Position numbers and translations under genes: made by a program. Positions 1 through 5,582 of a stretch of 5,950 bases of DNA are shown here, in pieces. Numbering within the stretch: the first letter of the stretch is position 1; every line of letters starts with the position of its first letter. The notes under the pieces are model-generated. The model did no database searches and had not been told where the DNA came from. It was given only the letters and a program-made list of their open reading frames with translations. Origin of the DNA: Acidimicrobiaceae bacterium (GTDB lineage Bacteria; Actinomycetota; Acidimicrobiia; Acidimicrobiales; Palsa-688); contig WQVT01000168.1 in NCBI GenBank assembly GCA_009785715.1, positions 1-5,950 on the forward strand, in the 5' to 3' direction.

Positions 1-37
1 CGTTGCGTCTGCGGCTCCGGTGGTGGCTCGCCCCGCT

Positions 38-65
38 CCCGGCCTGGTCGGCCCGGGAGGCCGGG
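38..65. other. GC-rich inverted repeat (hairpin, terminator-like without a U tract)
   Basis: CCCGGCCT at 38-45 is matched exactly by its reverse complement AGGCCGGG at 58-65, leaving a 12-nt loop. An alternative register (CTCCCGG/CCGGGAG) overlaps it. It lies about 140 bp beyond the stop of the minus-strand DUF3040 gene, so it could fold in the tail of that transcript. There is no run of T on either side, so a classical intrinsic terminator is not supported. In DNA this GC-rich such stems also arise by chance. Confidence 0.25.
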
Positions 66-92
66 GCCGCCTGATCGCCCGTCGTGGCCGGC

Positions 93-196
93 GGCGGCGG
101 GAGGCGGCGGGAGGCGCCGGGATGCGGCGGGAGGAAAGCAGGCGCCGGGAGGCGCCGGGAGAGAAGCAGGCGGCGGGAGAGAAGCGGGCGCCGAGG
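93..196. repeat. Array of 10-bp GGCGSCGGGA units with 8-bp spacers
   Basis: Eight copies of a 10-bp unit can be lined up: 93-102, 103-112, 113-122 and 123-132 back to back (the fourth begins with T), then 141-150 and 151-160, then 169-178, then a degenerate copy at 187-196. Between the blocks are three related 8-bp spacers: GGAAAGCA (133-140), GAGAAGCA (161-168) and GAGAAGCG (179-186). The array therefore mixes a 10-bp and an 18-bp period. It ends 9 bp from the stop of the DUF3040 gene and occupies the only sizeable non-coding stretch of the window. An open plus-strand frame runs through it, but its translation is Arg/Gly-rich low complexity and continues antisense to DUF3040, so I do not call it a gene. 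The role is unknown. Confidence 0.85.
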
Positions 197-205
197 GGCG
201 AGTGG

Positions 206-577
206 CTAGTCCTCGCCGAGCCGGCGACGAAGGCGCTTCCGTGCTTCGTCGAGCCGGTCGTTCAGGTTGGAGGACTGCACGCTCTTGTTGAGTTGCTGCC
301 AGCCGTGGTGGCCCATCTTGCGCAGGTTCTGGGTAAACCACAGCGCCGAGCCCACCATGATCAGGAAGCCGACAATGGCAAGCACCCAGCTGAACTCGAA
401 TGACGCCAGCAGGACCACCAGCCCGAACACGAACCCGAGCGCGGCCCACGCGCAGTTGCGGGCCAGATAGCGGGGCAGGGTGGTCTGGCCGATCCGCTGC
501 GCCGACTTCTTGTCGTGGGTGTAGTACCGCTGCTCGATCTCTCGCAGAATGCGTTGTTCTTCTTCGGAAAGCGGCAC
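206..577 (-). CDS. DUF3040 family small membrane protein
   Basis: A 123-residue protein that fits the actinobacterial DUF3040 family. The N-terminus MPLSEEEQRILREIEQ is the family's hallmark acidic, probably helical segment. Residues about 43-60 and 64-83 form two adjacent hydrophobic stretches, predicting a membrane hairpin, and the C-terminal tail (about 106-120) is rich in Arg and Lys. The biochemical function is not known. The GTG start at 575-577 is fixed by a strong Shine-Dalgarno sequence six bases away. The gene lies 123 bp downstream of dinB on the same strand. In many actinobacteria a DUF3040 gene sits between dinB and mraZ at the head of the division and cell-wall cluster (established context, from memory). 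If that order holds, mraZ would lie left of this window. The 578-700 gap has a TACCTT hexamer (minus strand, 671-676) and a TTGACC (666-671), but not correctly spaced as a pair. Confidence 0.88.
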   Translation of the reverse strand: MPLSEEEQRILREIEQRYYTHDKKSAQRIGQTTLPRYLARNCAWAALGFVFGLVVLLASFEFSWVLAIVGFLIMVGSALWFTQNLRKMGHHGWQQLNKSVQSSNLNDRLDEARKRLRRRLGED

Positions 578-580
578 TGT

Positions 581-589
581 TCACCTCCC
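581..589 (-). promoter_or_regulatory. Shine-Dalgarno of the DUF3040 gene
   Basis: On the minus strand the sequence GGGAGGTGA precedes ACA and the GTG start, placing the GGAGG core six bases from the start codon. It is the only clear ribosome binding site among the six starts visible in the window, and it decides the start of the DUF3040 gene. Confidence 0.8.
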
Positions 590-700
590 TGCCGGTCGAT
601 TCGCTGATGCAATTTGTCGGCGAACTGAGGTCACGCCCCGACGGCACGACCGAGCCCTCGCCCGAGGTCAAAGGTACCGCACCGTCCCCCTCTATTCGCC

Positions 701-2116
701 TCAGGTCACCTCGGTTTCTCCTTCCGGATTGCCCAGGCCTGTACCGCTCGATCGTCCTCGTGGGCCGCCCTCCTCCCGCCGGGGCCCGACCCTCCCACCG
801 CCCCCCGGGCCCCAGGGGGCGTCGCCCAGACGACGGAGGCGCAGCCCTCCCTCTTCGAGCAGTGATGCAGGACCGACGGCGGCCGAGCCGTATCGCTCCC
901 GCACCTCATCGACGGCGTTCTCCGCCGCAACCCAAGACTGATGCCCGCTGCGGGACGCAGCGGCTGCGGCCCCGGTGACGCTTTGCCGGGGCGGATCATC
1001 TTCCGGGCCACCGAGCGGCAGCCGAAGCTGCGCCTCCTCCACTTCCTCTGCCGGAGCGGCGAGGTTGGTCATCGACACCCCGAGGAGGCGGACCCCGGGT
1101 GCGAGGTCCAGGTTGTCGAGCAGCTCGGTGGCCACTGCGGCGATGTCACGGGCCAGGTCCGTCGGAGATTCGAGCGTGCGGGCCCGGGTGAGGGTCGTGA
1201 AGTCGCCGTAGCGGATCTTCAGCGTCACCGTCCGCCCCACTGCCGGGTGGGCACGCAGCCGGGCCGACACGGCGTCGGCCATGCGCACCACCTCCCGCGC
1301 CAGAACGTCGCGGTCGTAGCGGTCGTGCGCGTAGGTCTCCTCGTGACCGATGGACTTCGCGACCCGGTCGGGCTCCACCCGCCGCTGATCGATGCCGCGA
1401 GCCAGGGCGTGGAGGTGGCGCCCGTGGGCCCGACCGACCGCCGTCTCGAGGCTCTCCGGCGACAGGGCGGCCAGCTCTCCTACCGTCTTGATGCCGAGCT
1501 CCCCGAGGCGCCGGGCCGTGACTGGACCGACACCCCAAAGCTCCCGGACCGGCATCGGATGGAGGAACGCCAACTCCTCGCCTGGGCGAACCACGAACAC
1601 CCCGGGTCCGGGCGTGACGCCTTCGGGCGTCGCCCGGGGCTTGGCGGCCTTTGAGCCGAGCTTGGCCAGCACCATCGTGGCGGCCACGCCCACCGAGCAA
1701 TGCAGGCCCAATTCCTCGAGCACCCGGGCCTGGATCGTGGCGGCCACGGTTTCGGGCGGGCCGAACAGGCGACCGGCCCCCGCCACGTCGAGGAAGGCCT
1801 CATCGAGCGCAATGCCCTCCACCAGCGGCGTGTAGGACGTCAGGATCTCGTGCAGCCGGGCGCTGAGCTCGGCGTAGCGATCGAAGCGACCCGGCCGGAA
1901 CACCGCCCATGGGCACCGCCGGCGGGCCTCGACCGAGGGCATCGCCGAGCGCACGCCGAACCGGCGGGCCTCATAGCTGGCCGAGGCGACGACACCGCGG
2001 GCGCCGGGACCCCCCACGATGAGCGGGAGCCCGGCCAGGCTCGGGTCGTCCAGCACCTCGACGGAGGCATAGAAGGCGTCCATGTCGACATGGAGAAAGC
2101 GGAGCTCTCCGGCCAC
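701..2116 (-). CDS. dinB: DNA polymerase IV (Y-family translesion polymerase)
   Basis: A 471-residue Y-family polymerase that copies past damaged bases with low fidelity and no proofreading. The palm carries the metal ligands in DMDAFYASVE (11-20: D11, with Y16 at the steric-gate position) and in ALDEAFLDV (103-111: D105 and E106). CSVGVAATMVLAKLGSKAAKP at 140-160 is the family's conserved fingers/palm motif. The thumb helix-hairpin-helix is at about 193-216 (GVGPVTARRLGELGIKTVGE), and the little finger spans about 250-350. QLRLPL (363-368) resembles the sliding-clamp binding motif. AVDEVRERYGSAAVGPASLL (401-420) is a C-terminal block I associate with actinobacterial DinB; after it comes a Gly/Arg-rich tail (about 421-471), making the protein much longer than the roughly 350 residues of E. 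coli Pol IV. The usual Ser two residues before the catalytic Asp is Ala103. The start is GTG at 2114-2116, eight residues before the conserved HVDMD, with no Shine-Dalgarno but GAGAAT at the leaderless -10 position (2123-2128). No LexA-type GAAC-N4-GTTC site lies ahead of it. Confidence 0.95.
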   Translation of the reverse strand: MAGELRFLHVDMDAFYASVEVLDDPSLAGLPLIVGGPGARGVVASASYEARRFGVRSAMPSVEARRRCPWAVFRPGRFDRYAELSARLHEILTSYTPLVEGIALDEAFLDVAGAGRLFGPPETVAATIQARVLEELGLHCSVGVAATMVLAKLGSKAAKPRATPEGVTPGPGVFVVRPGEELAFLHPMPVRELWGVGPVTARRLGELGIKTVGELAALSPESLETAVGRAHGRHLHALARGIDQRRVEPDRVAKSIGHEETYAHDRYDRDVLAREVVRMADAVSARLRAHPAVGRTVTLKIRYGDFTTLTRARTLESPTDLARDIAAVATELLDNLDLAPGVRLLGVSMTNLAAPAEEVEEAQLRLPLGGPEDDPPRQSVTGAAAAASRSGHQSWVAAENAVDEVRERYGSAAVGPASLLEEGGLRLRRLGDAPWGPGGGGRVGPRREEGGPRGRSSGTGLGNPEGETEVT

Positions 2117-2162
2117 GAGACGATTCTCGCGCCCCAGGGTGACAGCGCCCGGGCGAAGCGCG

Positions 2163-2867
2163 TCAGTCGAGGGTCAGGCGCCGGAAGGCCTCGGCGAAGC
2201 CGACCCCGGCCTCGCGGCCTGCCTGCTCGGCACGCTCCCTCACCACGAGGCGGAGCCACTCGCCCGGCTCGCCGACCTGGCTGGCGTGGCAGGCGACCGC
2301 CTGAGCCTTCCGGTCGATCGTGGTCGAGGTGTCCACCCATACGTCGGGCTCCAGGGTCCCGGACAGGTAGAGCCGGGACACCTGATGGGGGGCGCCTGCC
2401 TCGGGGAAGTAGTTGGGGTTCGCAGCAGCAGGGCTGACGGCGTCGATCGTGGCCCAGCCGAGGTTGCGATGGTCCGCATGATTGACGTAGTGCTGGCCGA
2501 AGAAGACGGCGGTCGGGTCAGCACCCATCACCACGTCCGGTCGGACCTCCCGTATCAGCCTCACGAGGCGCTCCCGCAGTCGGTGGTCGTCGTCGATCTC
2601 GCCGTCCAGGTATCCGAGCCAGTGGTGCGCCGCAACGCCGAGCACCGCGCCGGCGGCCGCCACCTCAGCGCGCCGCCGTGTTACCAACTCGCCCGGATCG
2701 ATGGGCGCGCTGGAGCCCTTGTCGCCCTCGGCGCAGATGCACACGTGGATCGACGCCCCGGCATCCGCCCAGGTGGCCAGCGTCCCGCCGACCGACACTT
2801 CCGGATCGTCAGGGTGGGCATAGACGGCCAGAGCCGTGACCGGAACATCCGTGTCGAGCGTGGCCAC
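2163..2867 (-). CDS. PIG-L/LmbE family zinc-dependent N-deacetylase
   Basis: A 234-residue protein of the PIG-L family, which removes acetyl groups from N-acetylglucosamine-type substrates. AHPDDPE at 17-23 supplies the first zinc ligands and the catalytic Asp; by analogy with MshB these are H18 and D21 (zinc) and D20 (general base). VNHADHRNLG (128-137) gives the HxxH pair H130/H133, the second of which should be the third zinc ligand. WVDTSTTIDRKAQAVACHASQ (177-197) and the ending FAEAFRRL are typical of the short soluble members. No signal peptide or membrane segment is visible, so it is probably cytoplasmic. It is shorter than MshB or Mca, the mycothiol enzymes of about 290-300 residues, and I would not assign it to mycothiol. 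The substrate is unknown. The GTG start (2865-2867) puts the zinc motif at the usual N-terminal position; it has no Shine-Dalgarno but has TAGTGT at exactly the leaderless -10 position. It lies 46 bp upstream of dinB and 97 bp downstream of the aldolase gene. Confidence 0.9.
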   Translation of the reverse strand: MATLDTDVPVTALAVYAHPDDPEVSVGGTLATWADAGASIHVCICAEGDKGSSAPIDPGELVTRRRAEVAAAGAVLGVAAHHWLGYLDGEIDDDHRLRERLVRLIREVRPDVVMGADPTAVFFGQHYVNHADHRNLGWATIDAVSPAAANPNYFPEAGAPHQVSRLYLSGTLEPDVWVDTSTTIDRKAQAVACHASQVGEPGEWLRLVVRERAEQAGREAGVGFAEAFRRLTLD

Positions 2868-2873
2868 GGCGGG

Positions 2874-2879
2874 ACACTA
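2874..2879 (-). promoter_or_regulatory. Candidate -10 element of the PIG-L gene (leaderless)
   Basis: TAGTGT on the minus strand fits the actinobacterial TAnnnT -10 pattern. It occupies -12 to -7 if the transcript begins at the G of the GTG start (2867). No recognisable -35 is seen 16-19 bp upstream, and no ribosome binding site lies in between, so a leaderless mRNA is the simplest reading. This is inferred from sequence only. Confidence 0.4.
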
Positions 2880-2964
2880 CTGCGGGCGTGCGATCCGAAC
2901 ACCGACCGATCGCGGCGATGTCCACTGCAGGGCGGGATCTTCCTTCTGCGAACTCGGCCCTGTC

Positions 2965-3984
2965 TCAGACCGGTGCCGTCTGCAGCGTCTTCACGGCCAG
3001 GTCGATGCCGGCGTCGTCAACGTCGGCATGGGTGACGAGGCGAACCGTGCCGGGGGCGACCAGACCCGCCCGGACGCCCTCGGAGTCGAGGTGGGCGAGC
3101 AGGCCGGCGGCGTCAGGGGGTCGGAAGATGACCACGTTGGTCCGCACGGCCGCCGCGTCGAACCCGATGTCCGGCCAGCGCTGGGCCACCGCCTCGGCCA
3201 GGCGGGTGGCTCGGGCGTGGTCATCCGCCAGTCGGCCGACCATCTGGTCCAACGCCACCAGGCCGGCGGCGGCAAGCACGCCGGCTTGGCGCATGGCGCC
3301 ACCCAACCGGTGACGCTCTCGTCGGGCTCCAGCCATCGTCTCCGCGGACCCGGCGAGCACCGAGCCGACCGGAGCGGCGAGCCCCTTCGACAGGCAGCAC
3401 GTGACGGTGGTGGCGGCCTCGGCCAGCACCGATACGTCGATTCCGGTGGCCACCTCGGCATGCCACAAGCGGGCGCCGTCGAGGTGGACGGCCAGGCTGG
3501 CGGCGCCGGCAGCCTGACCCACGGCGCGCAGCCGCTCGAGCGGCCACGGGGCGCCGCCGGCCGCCATGTGGGTGTCCTCGATGGCGAGGAGCGTGGCCCG
3601 CGGCAGATGCGCCAGGTGCCCTTGCGCCGCAAGGGCAACCGCCTGCGGGTCGAGCGTCCCGTCGTCGTCGGGAACGGTGAGAAAGATGACGCCGGCATTC
3701 AGTGGGCCGGCGCCGTCCTCGTAGGCGACGATGTGCTGGCGAGCGCCGCCGATGACCGCGTCCCCGGGCCGGGTGAGCACCCGCAAGGCGACCTGGTTCG
3801 CCATCGTCCCGCTCGGCACGAAGAGGGCCGCCTCTTTGCCCAGGCGCTCGGCAAAAGCCTCCTCCAACCGACGGACGGTGGGGTCCTCGCCGTACTGGTC
3901 GTCGCCGACCTCAGCCTCCGCCATGGCCCGTCGCATCGCCGGCGTCGGCTTGGTGACGGTGTCGGAGCGGAGGTCGGCCGGCAT
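2965..3984 (-). CDS. ltaE: Low-specificity L-threonine aldolase (PLP-dependent)
   Basis: A 339-residue fold-type I PLP enzyme of the beta-eliminating lyase/threonine aldolase group, expected to cleave L-threonine or L-allo-threonine to glycine and acetaldehyde in the cytosol. The N-terminus LRSDTVTKPTPAMRRAM (5-21) and VGDDQYGEDPTVRRLE (26-41) are diagnostic. SGTMAN (58-63) contacts the cofactor phosphate. H84 in HIVAYEDG should stack on the PLP ring. EDTH (136-139) stands where most members have ENTH. HLDGAR (167-172) carries the Asp that pairs with the pyridine nitrogen and the following Arg. CLSKGLAAPVGS (197-208) holds the Schiff-base lysine K200, and RQAG (232-235) is also conserved. I chose the ATG at 3982-3984 because the family begins a few residues before LRSDT; a GTG at 4047 would add 21 residues with no family similarity and run into the divergent promoter region. 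There is no Shine-Dalgarno, but TACCGT lies just ahead. It is transcribed away from the IMPase-like gene. Confidence 0.92.
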   Translation of the reverse strand: MPADLRSDTVTKPTPAMRRAMAEAEVGDDQYGEDPTVRRLEEAFAERLGKEAALFVPSGTMANQVALRVLTRPGDAVIGGARQHIVAYEDGAGPLNAGVIFLTVPDDDGTLDPQAVALAAQGHLAHLPRATLLAIEDTHMAAGGAPWPLERLRAVGQAAGAASLAVHLDGARLWHAEVATGIDVSVLAEAATTVTCCLSKGLAAPVGSVLAGSAETMAGARRERHRLGGAMRQAGVLAAAGLVALDQMVGRLADDHARATRLAEAVAQRWPDIGFDAAAVRTNVVIFRPPDAAGLLAHLDSEGVRAGLVAPGTVRLVTHADVDDAGIDLAVKTLQTAPV

Positions 3985-3992
3985 GGACGCCA

Positions 3993-3998
3993 ACGGTA
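3993..3998 (-). promoter_or_regulatory. Candidate -10 element of the threonine aldolase gene
   Basis: TACCGT on the minus strand (TAnnnT type) spans -14 to -9 relative to the A of the ATG at 3984. That predicts a transcript with a leader of zero to two bases. No convincing -35 hexamer is visible. It supports the ATG at 3984 over the upstream GTG at 4047, because transcription from here would exclude the longer start. Confidence 0.33.
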
Positions 3999-4051
3999 CC
4001 CGTGGCTCGCACGCTCCGTGCCGACGACGATCCGTGCCCGGAACCATCTGC

Positions 4052-4077
4052 GCCCACGACCGGTGCCCACGACCGTC
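4052..4077. repeat. 13-bp direct repeat in the divergent promoter region
   Basis: GCCCACGACCG at 4052-4062 recurs at 4065-4075, giving a 13-bp period (11 of 13 bases shared). The surrounding stretch from 4018 to 4084 also repeats CGTGCC-like hexamers (4018, 4033, 4078, and GGTGCC at 4063). It lies midway between the divergent starts of the aldolase gene (3984) and the IMPase-like gene (4116), where an operator for both could sit. In a GC-rich background it may equally be simple-sequence drift. Confidence 0.5.
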
Positions 4078-4103
4078 CGTGCCCCGTTACGCCTGCCGTG
4101 CGC

Positions 4104-4109
4104 TACAAC
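4104..4109 (+). promoter_or_regulatory. Candidate -10 element of the IMPase-family gene
   Basis: TACAAC lies at -12 to -7 if transcription starts at the GTG at 4116. It matches TAnnnT except for the last base. No ribosome binding site precedes the GTG, so a leaderless transcript is plausible. The evidence is weak on its own and gains some weight from the same arrangement at the other starts in the window. Confidence 0.28.
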
Positions 4110-4115
4110 GGCACC

Positions 4116-5006
4116 GTGAGCCTCCCCCCCTCTCCCCAACCGTCTGCGCCGTCGCCTGCCGGCCCACTCAGTGTCGAAGCCGCCTTCGGTCCGCCAGGTG
4201 ACGATCCCCTGCTCACCGATCTCTCCCACGCCGCCCTGCAGGCGGCGCAGGCGGCCGCCAGTTTGCTCGCCGACACCGTTGGGCGGCCACGTAGCAACGT
4301 CGAGGTCAAGTCCTCGGCCACGGACATGGTCTCCGAGGTCGACCGCGGCGCCGAGGAACTCGTGACGGGAATCCTGGCCGAACTCCGCCCCGACGACGGG
4401 CTGCTCGGTGAGGAAGGGACGTCGAAACCGGGCAGCACGGGGATCCGCTGGGTCGTCGATCCACTGGACGGCACGACGAACTTCCTCTTCGGCATCCCGC
4501 AGTTCTCCGTGTCGATCGCCGCCGAGATAGACGAGCGGCCGGTGGTCGGAGTGGTAATCGACCCGTCCCGGTCCGAGACCTGGGCGGCGCGGCTGGGCGG
4601 CGGTGCCCGCTGCAACGGCGTCCCGTGCCGGGTCGCAGCCGGGCGATCTACCCTCGCCACTGCGCTGGTTGCGACCGGATTCGGGTATCAGGCGGAGCGG
4701 CGGGCGTGGCAGGCCCGAGTGGCTGCCACGGTGATTCCCCGGGTCCGTGACCTGAGAAGGTTCGGATCCGCTGCACTCGACCTCTGCTGGGCGGCGGGGG
4801 GCCGGATCGACGCCTACTACGAGTGGGGACTGAAGCCCTGGGACCTCTCGGCCGGCCGGCTGATCTGCACGGAGGCCGGCGGACAGGTCGAGATCCTGCC
4901 CTCCCACACCATTGTCGCCACCACGCGCGAACTCTTCGGCCCGATGGTGGACCTCCTGATCGAGGCCGGGGTCGGCCAGCCACCCGAGGGCTCACTCGAG
5001 AGCTAG
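4116..5006 (+). CDS. Inositol monophosphatase family protein
   Basis: A 296-residue member of the Mg2+-dependent, lithium-sensitive IMPase/FIG superfamily that hydrolyses a phosphate monoester (inositol phosphate, histidinol phosphate or a related substrate). Residue numbers follow the GTG at 4116. KSSATDMVSEVDRGAEE (65-81) is the substrate-side motif. GEEG (98-101) supplies the first metal-binding Glu. DPLDGTTNF (115-123) is the PROSITE-type signature with metal ligands D115 and D118. GSAALDLCWAAGGRIDAYYEWGLKPWDLSAG (217-247) contains the second signature, with W242 and the metal ligand D243. Metal and signature residues are present, so it should be active. Motif content alone does not separate SuhB/ImpA from histidinol-phosphate phosphatase (HisN), so no symbol is given. 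The frame stays open upstream to a GTG at 4002, but those 38 residues are Pro/Arg-rich, cover the divergent promoter region and are not family-like. The first 30 or so residues after the chosen start are also Pro/Ser-rich, so the true start could be slightly further in. Confidence 0.9.
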   Translation: MSLPPSPQPSAPSPAGPLSVEAAFGPPGDDPLLTDLSHAALQAAQAAASLLADTVGRPRSNVEVKSSATDMVSEVDRGAEELVTGILAELRPDDGLLGEEGTSKPGSTGIRWVVDPLDGTTNFLFGIPQFSVSIAAEIDERPVVGVVIDPSRSETWAARLGGGARCNGVPCRVAAGRSTLATALVATGFGYQAERRAWQARVAATVIPRVRDLRRFGSAALDLCWAAGGRIDAYYEWGLKPWDLSAGRLICTEAGGQVEILPSHTIVATTRELFGPMVDLLIEAGVGQPPEGSLES

Positions 5007-5010
5007 GTCA

Positions 5011-5024
5011 TTCGAGCGCTTGAA
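5011..5024. other. Near-perfect 14-bp palindrome between convergent genes
   Basis: TTCGAGCGCTTGAA is self-complementary apart from one symmetric G/T pair, which could still form as a wobble in RNA. It begins four bases after the stop codon of the IMPase-family gene, in the 72-bp gap before the convergent end of nrdR. There is no U tract and no loop, so a terminator is unlikely. A dimeric protein site or chance are both possible. Confidence 0.35.
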
Positions 5025-5078
5025 CGCGGGCCTCGCGTGGCCGACGTGCGCCGGGACCGCGGGCGTCTCCGAGCTGCG

Positions 5079-5558
5079 CTATGGCGAGGCGGGACCGGCG
5101 GCCGAGTCCGGGTGCTTCTCGAGCAGCCCCACCTCCCGGCGAAAGTCCTCCAGACCGGTAAACCCCTTGTAGACACTGGCGAAACGGACGTAGGCGACCT
5201 CGTCCAGCTCCCTCAGCCGTTTGAGCACCGCCAGTCCGATGTCACCACTGGCCACCTCCGGGCCCTCCAGGCGGAGCGCTTCCTCGATCTCGGCCGCCAT
5301 CGCTTCGATCTGCGCCGTCGACACCGGACGGTTCTTCGACGCGGCGCGCAGCCCGGCAACGATCTTCGACGCATCGAACGGCTCGCGCTGGCCGGATCGC
5401 TTCACCACCACCATCGGAACCTCGTCCAGCCGTTCGTAGGTGGTGAACCGCATCTGGCAGGTGAGGCACTCCCGCCGCCGGCGAATCGCTGAGCCGTCTT
5501 CGACCGCCCGCGAGTCGACCACCTTGTCGTCGAGCGCCGAGCAGCGAGGGCAACGCAC
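5079..5558 (-). CDS. nrdR: Transcriptional repressor NrdR
   Basis: A 159-residue protein of the usual NrdR length. NrdR represses ribonucleotide reductase operons in response to the ATP/dATP balance, so it matches dNTP production to need. The N-terminal zinc ribbon is formed by CPRC (C3, C6) and CLTC (C31, C34), with the family motifs VVDSR (13-17) and IRRRREC (25-31) between, and FTTYER at 38-43. The ATP-cone domain follows, from about residue 49 (MVVVKRSGQREPFDASKI) to about 137, including YVRFASVYKGF (123-133). The GTG start at 5556-5558 gives MRCPRC, the standard N-terminus; the frame remains open to 5804 but the extra 82 residues are Arg/Pro-rich and cover the upstream intergenic region. 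There is no Shine-Dalgarno; TAGCGT sits at the leaderless -10 position. A LysM protein gene lies upstream on the same strand, an arrangement I associate with actinobacterial lexA-LysM-nrdR loci. No ribonucleotide reductase gene follows: the next gene is the convergent IMPase-like one. Confidence 0.97.
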   Translation of the reverse strand: MRCPRCSALDDKVVDSRAVEDGSAIRRRRECLTCQMRFTTYERLDEVPMVVVKRSGQREPFDASKIVAGLRAASKNRPVSTAQIEAMAAEIEEALRLEGPEVASGDIGLAVLKRLRELDEVAYVRFASVYKGFTGLEDFRREVGLLEKHPDSAAGPASP

Positions 5559-5565
5559 GCCACGG

Positions 5566-5571
5566 ACGCTA
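5566..5571 (-). promoter_or_regulatory. Candidate -10 element of nrdR
   Basis: TAGCGT on the minus strand (TAnnnT type) lies at -13 to -8 relative to the G of the GTG start at 5558. The -35 position falls inside the nearer copy of the 20-bp tandem repeat, where TGGAGG (5590-5595) is at 18-bp spacing but matches TTGACA at only three bases. A leaderless transcript is implied if the element is real. Confidence 0.38.
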
Positions 5572-5582
5572 CCGGTCGGACT

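Noticed and set aside
93..196. CRISPR-like array
   Set aside because: Units are 10 bp and spacers 8 bp and related to each other; CRISPR repeats and spacers are several times longer and the spacers unique.
1..205. mraZ gene or canonical mraZ promoter boxes
   Set aside because: No MraZ-like coding sequence is present on either strand, and the repeats read CGGGA on the strand opposite to the expected TGGG boxes.
20..403. 127-residue plus-strand open frame over the repeat array
   Set aside because: The N-terminal half is translated repeat and the rest is antisense to DUF3040. No domain or ribosome binding site is seen.
799..821. Hairpin CGCCCCC/GGGGGCG as a terminator
   Set aside because: It lies within the coding tail of dinB, has no U tract, and is what C/G runs encoding Gly and Pro would produce.
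2082..3035. 317-residue plus-strand open frame
   Set aside because: Antisense to the PIG-L gene, which has all its zinc-site residues; nothing recognisable in the shadow product.
3985..4047. N-terminal extension of the threonine aldolase to a GTG at 4047
   Set aside because: The 21 extra residues are not family-like, and the -10-like TACCGT falls inside them.
2836..4119. 427-residue plus-strand open frame
   Set aside because: It lies antisense to the whole threonine aldolase gene, has no recognisable motif and is Gly/Arg/His-rich, as expected for a GC-rich shadow frame.
3699..4907. 402-residue minus-strand open frame across the IMPase-like gene
   Set aside because: It is antisense to the IMPase-family gene, whose catalytic motifs are intact, and out of frame with the aldolase. 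Its translation is low complexity with no family features.
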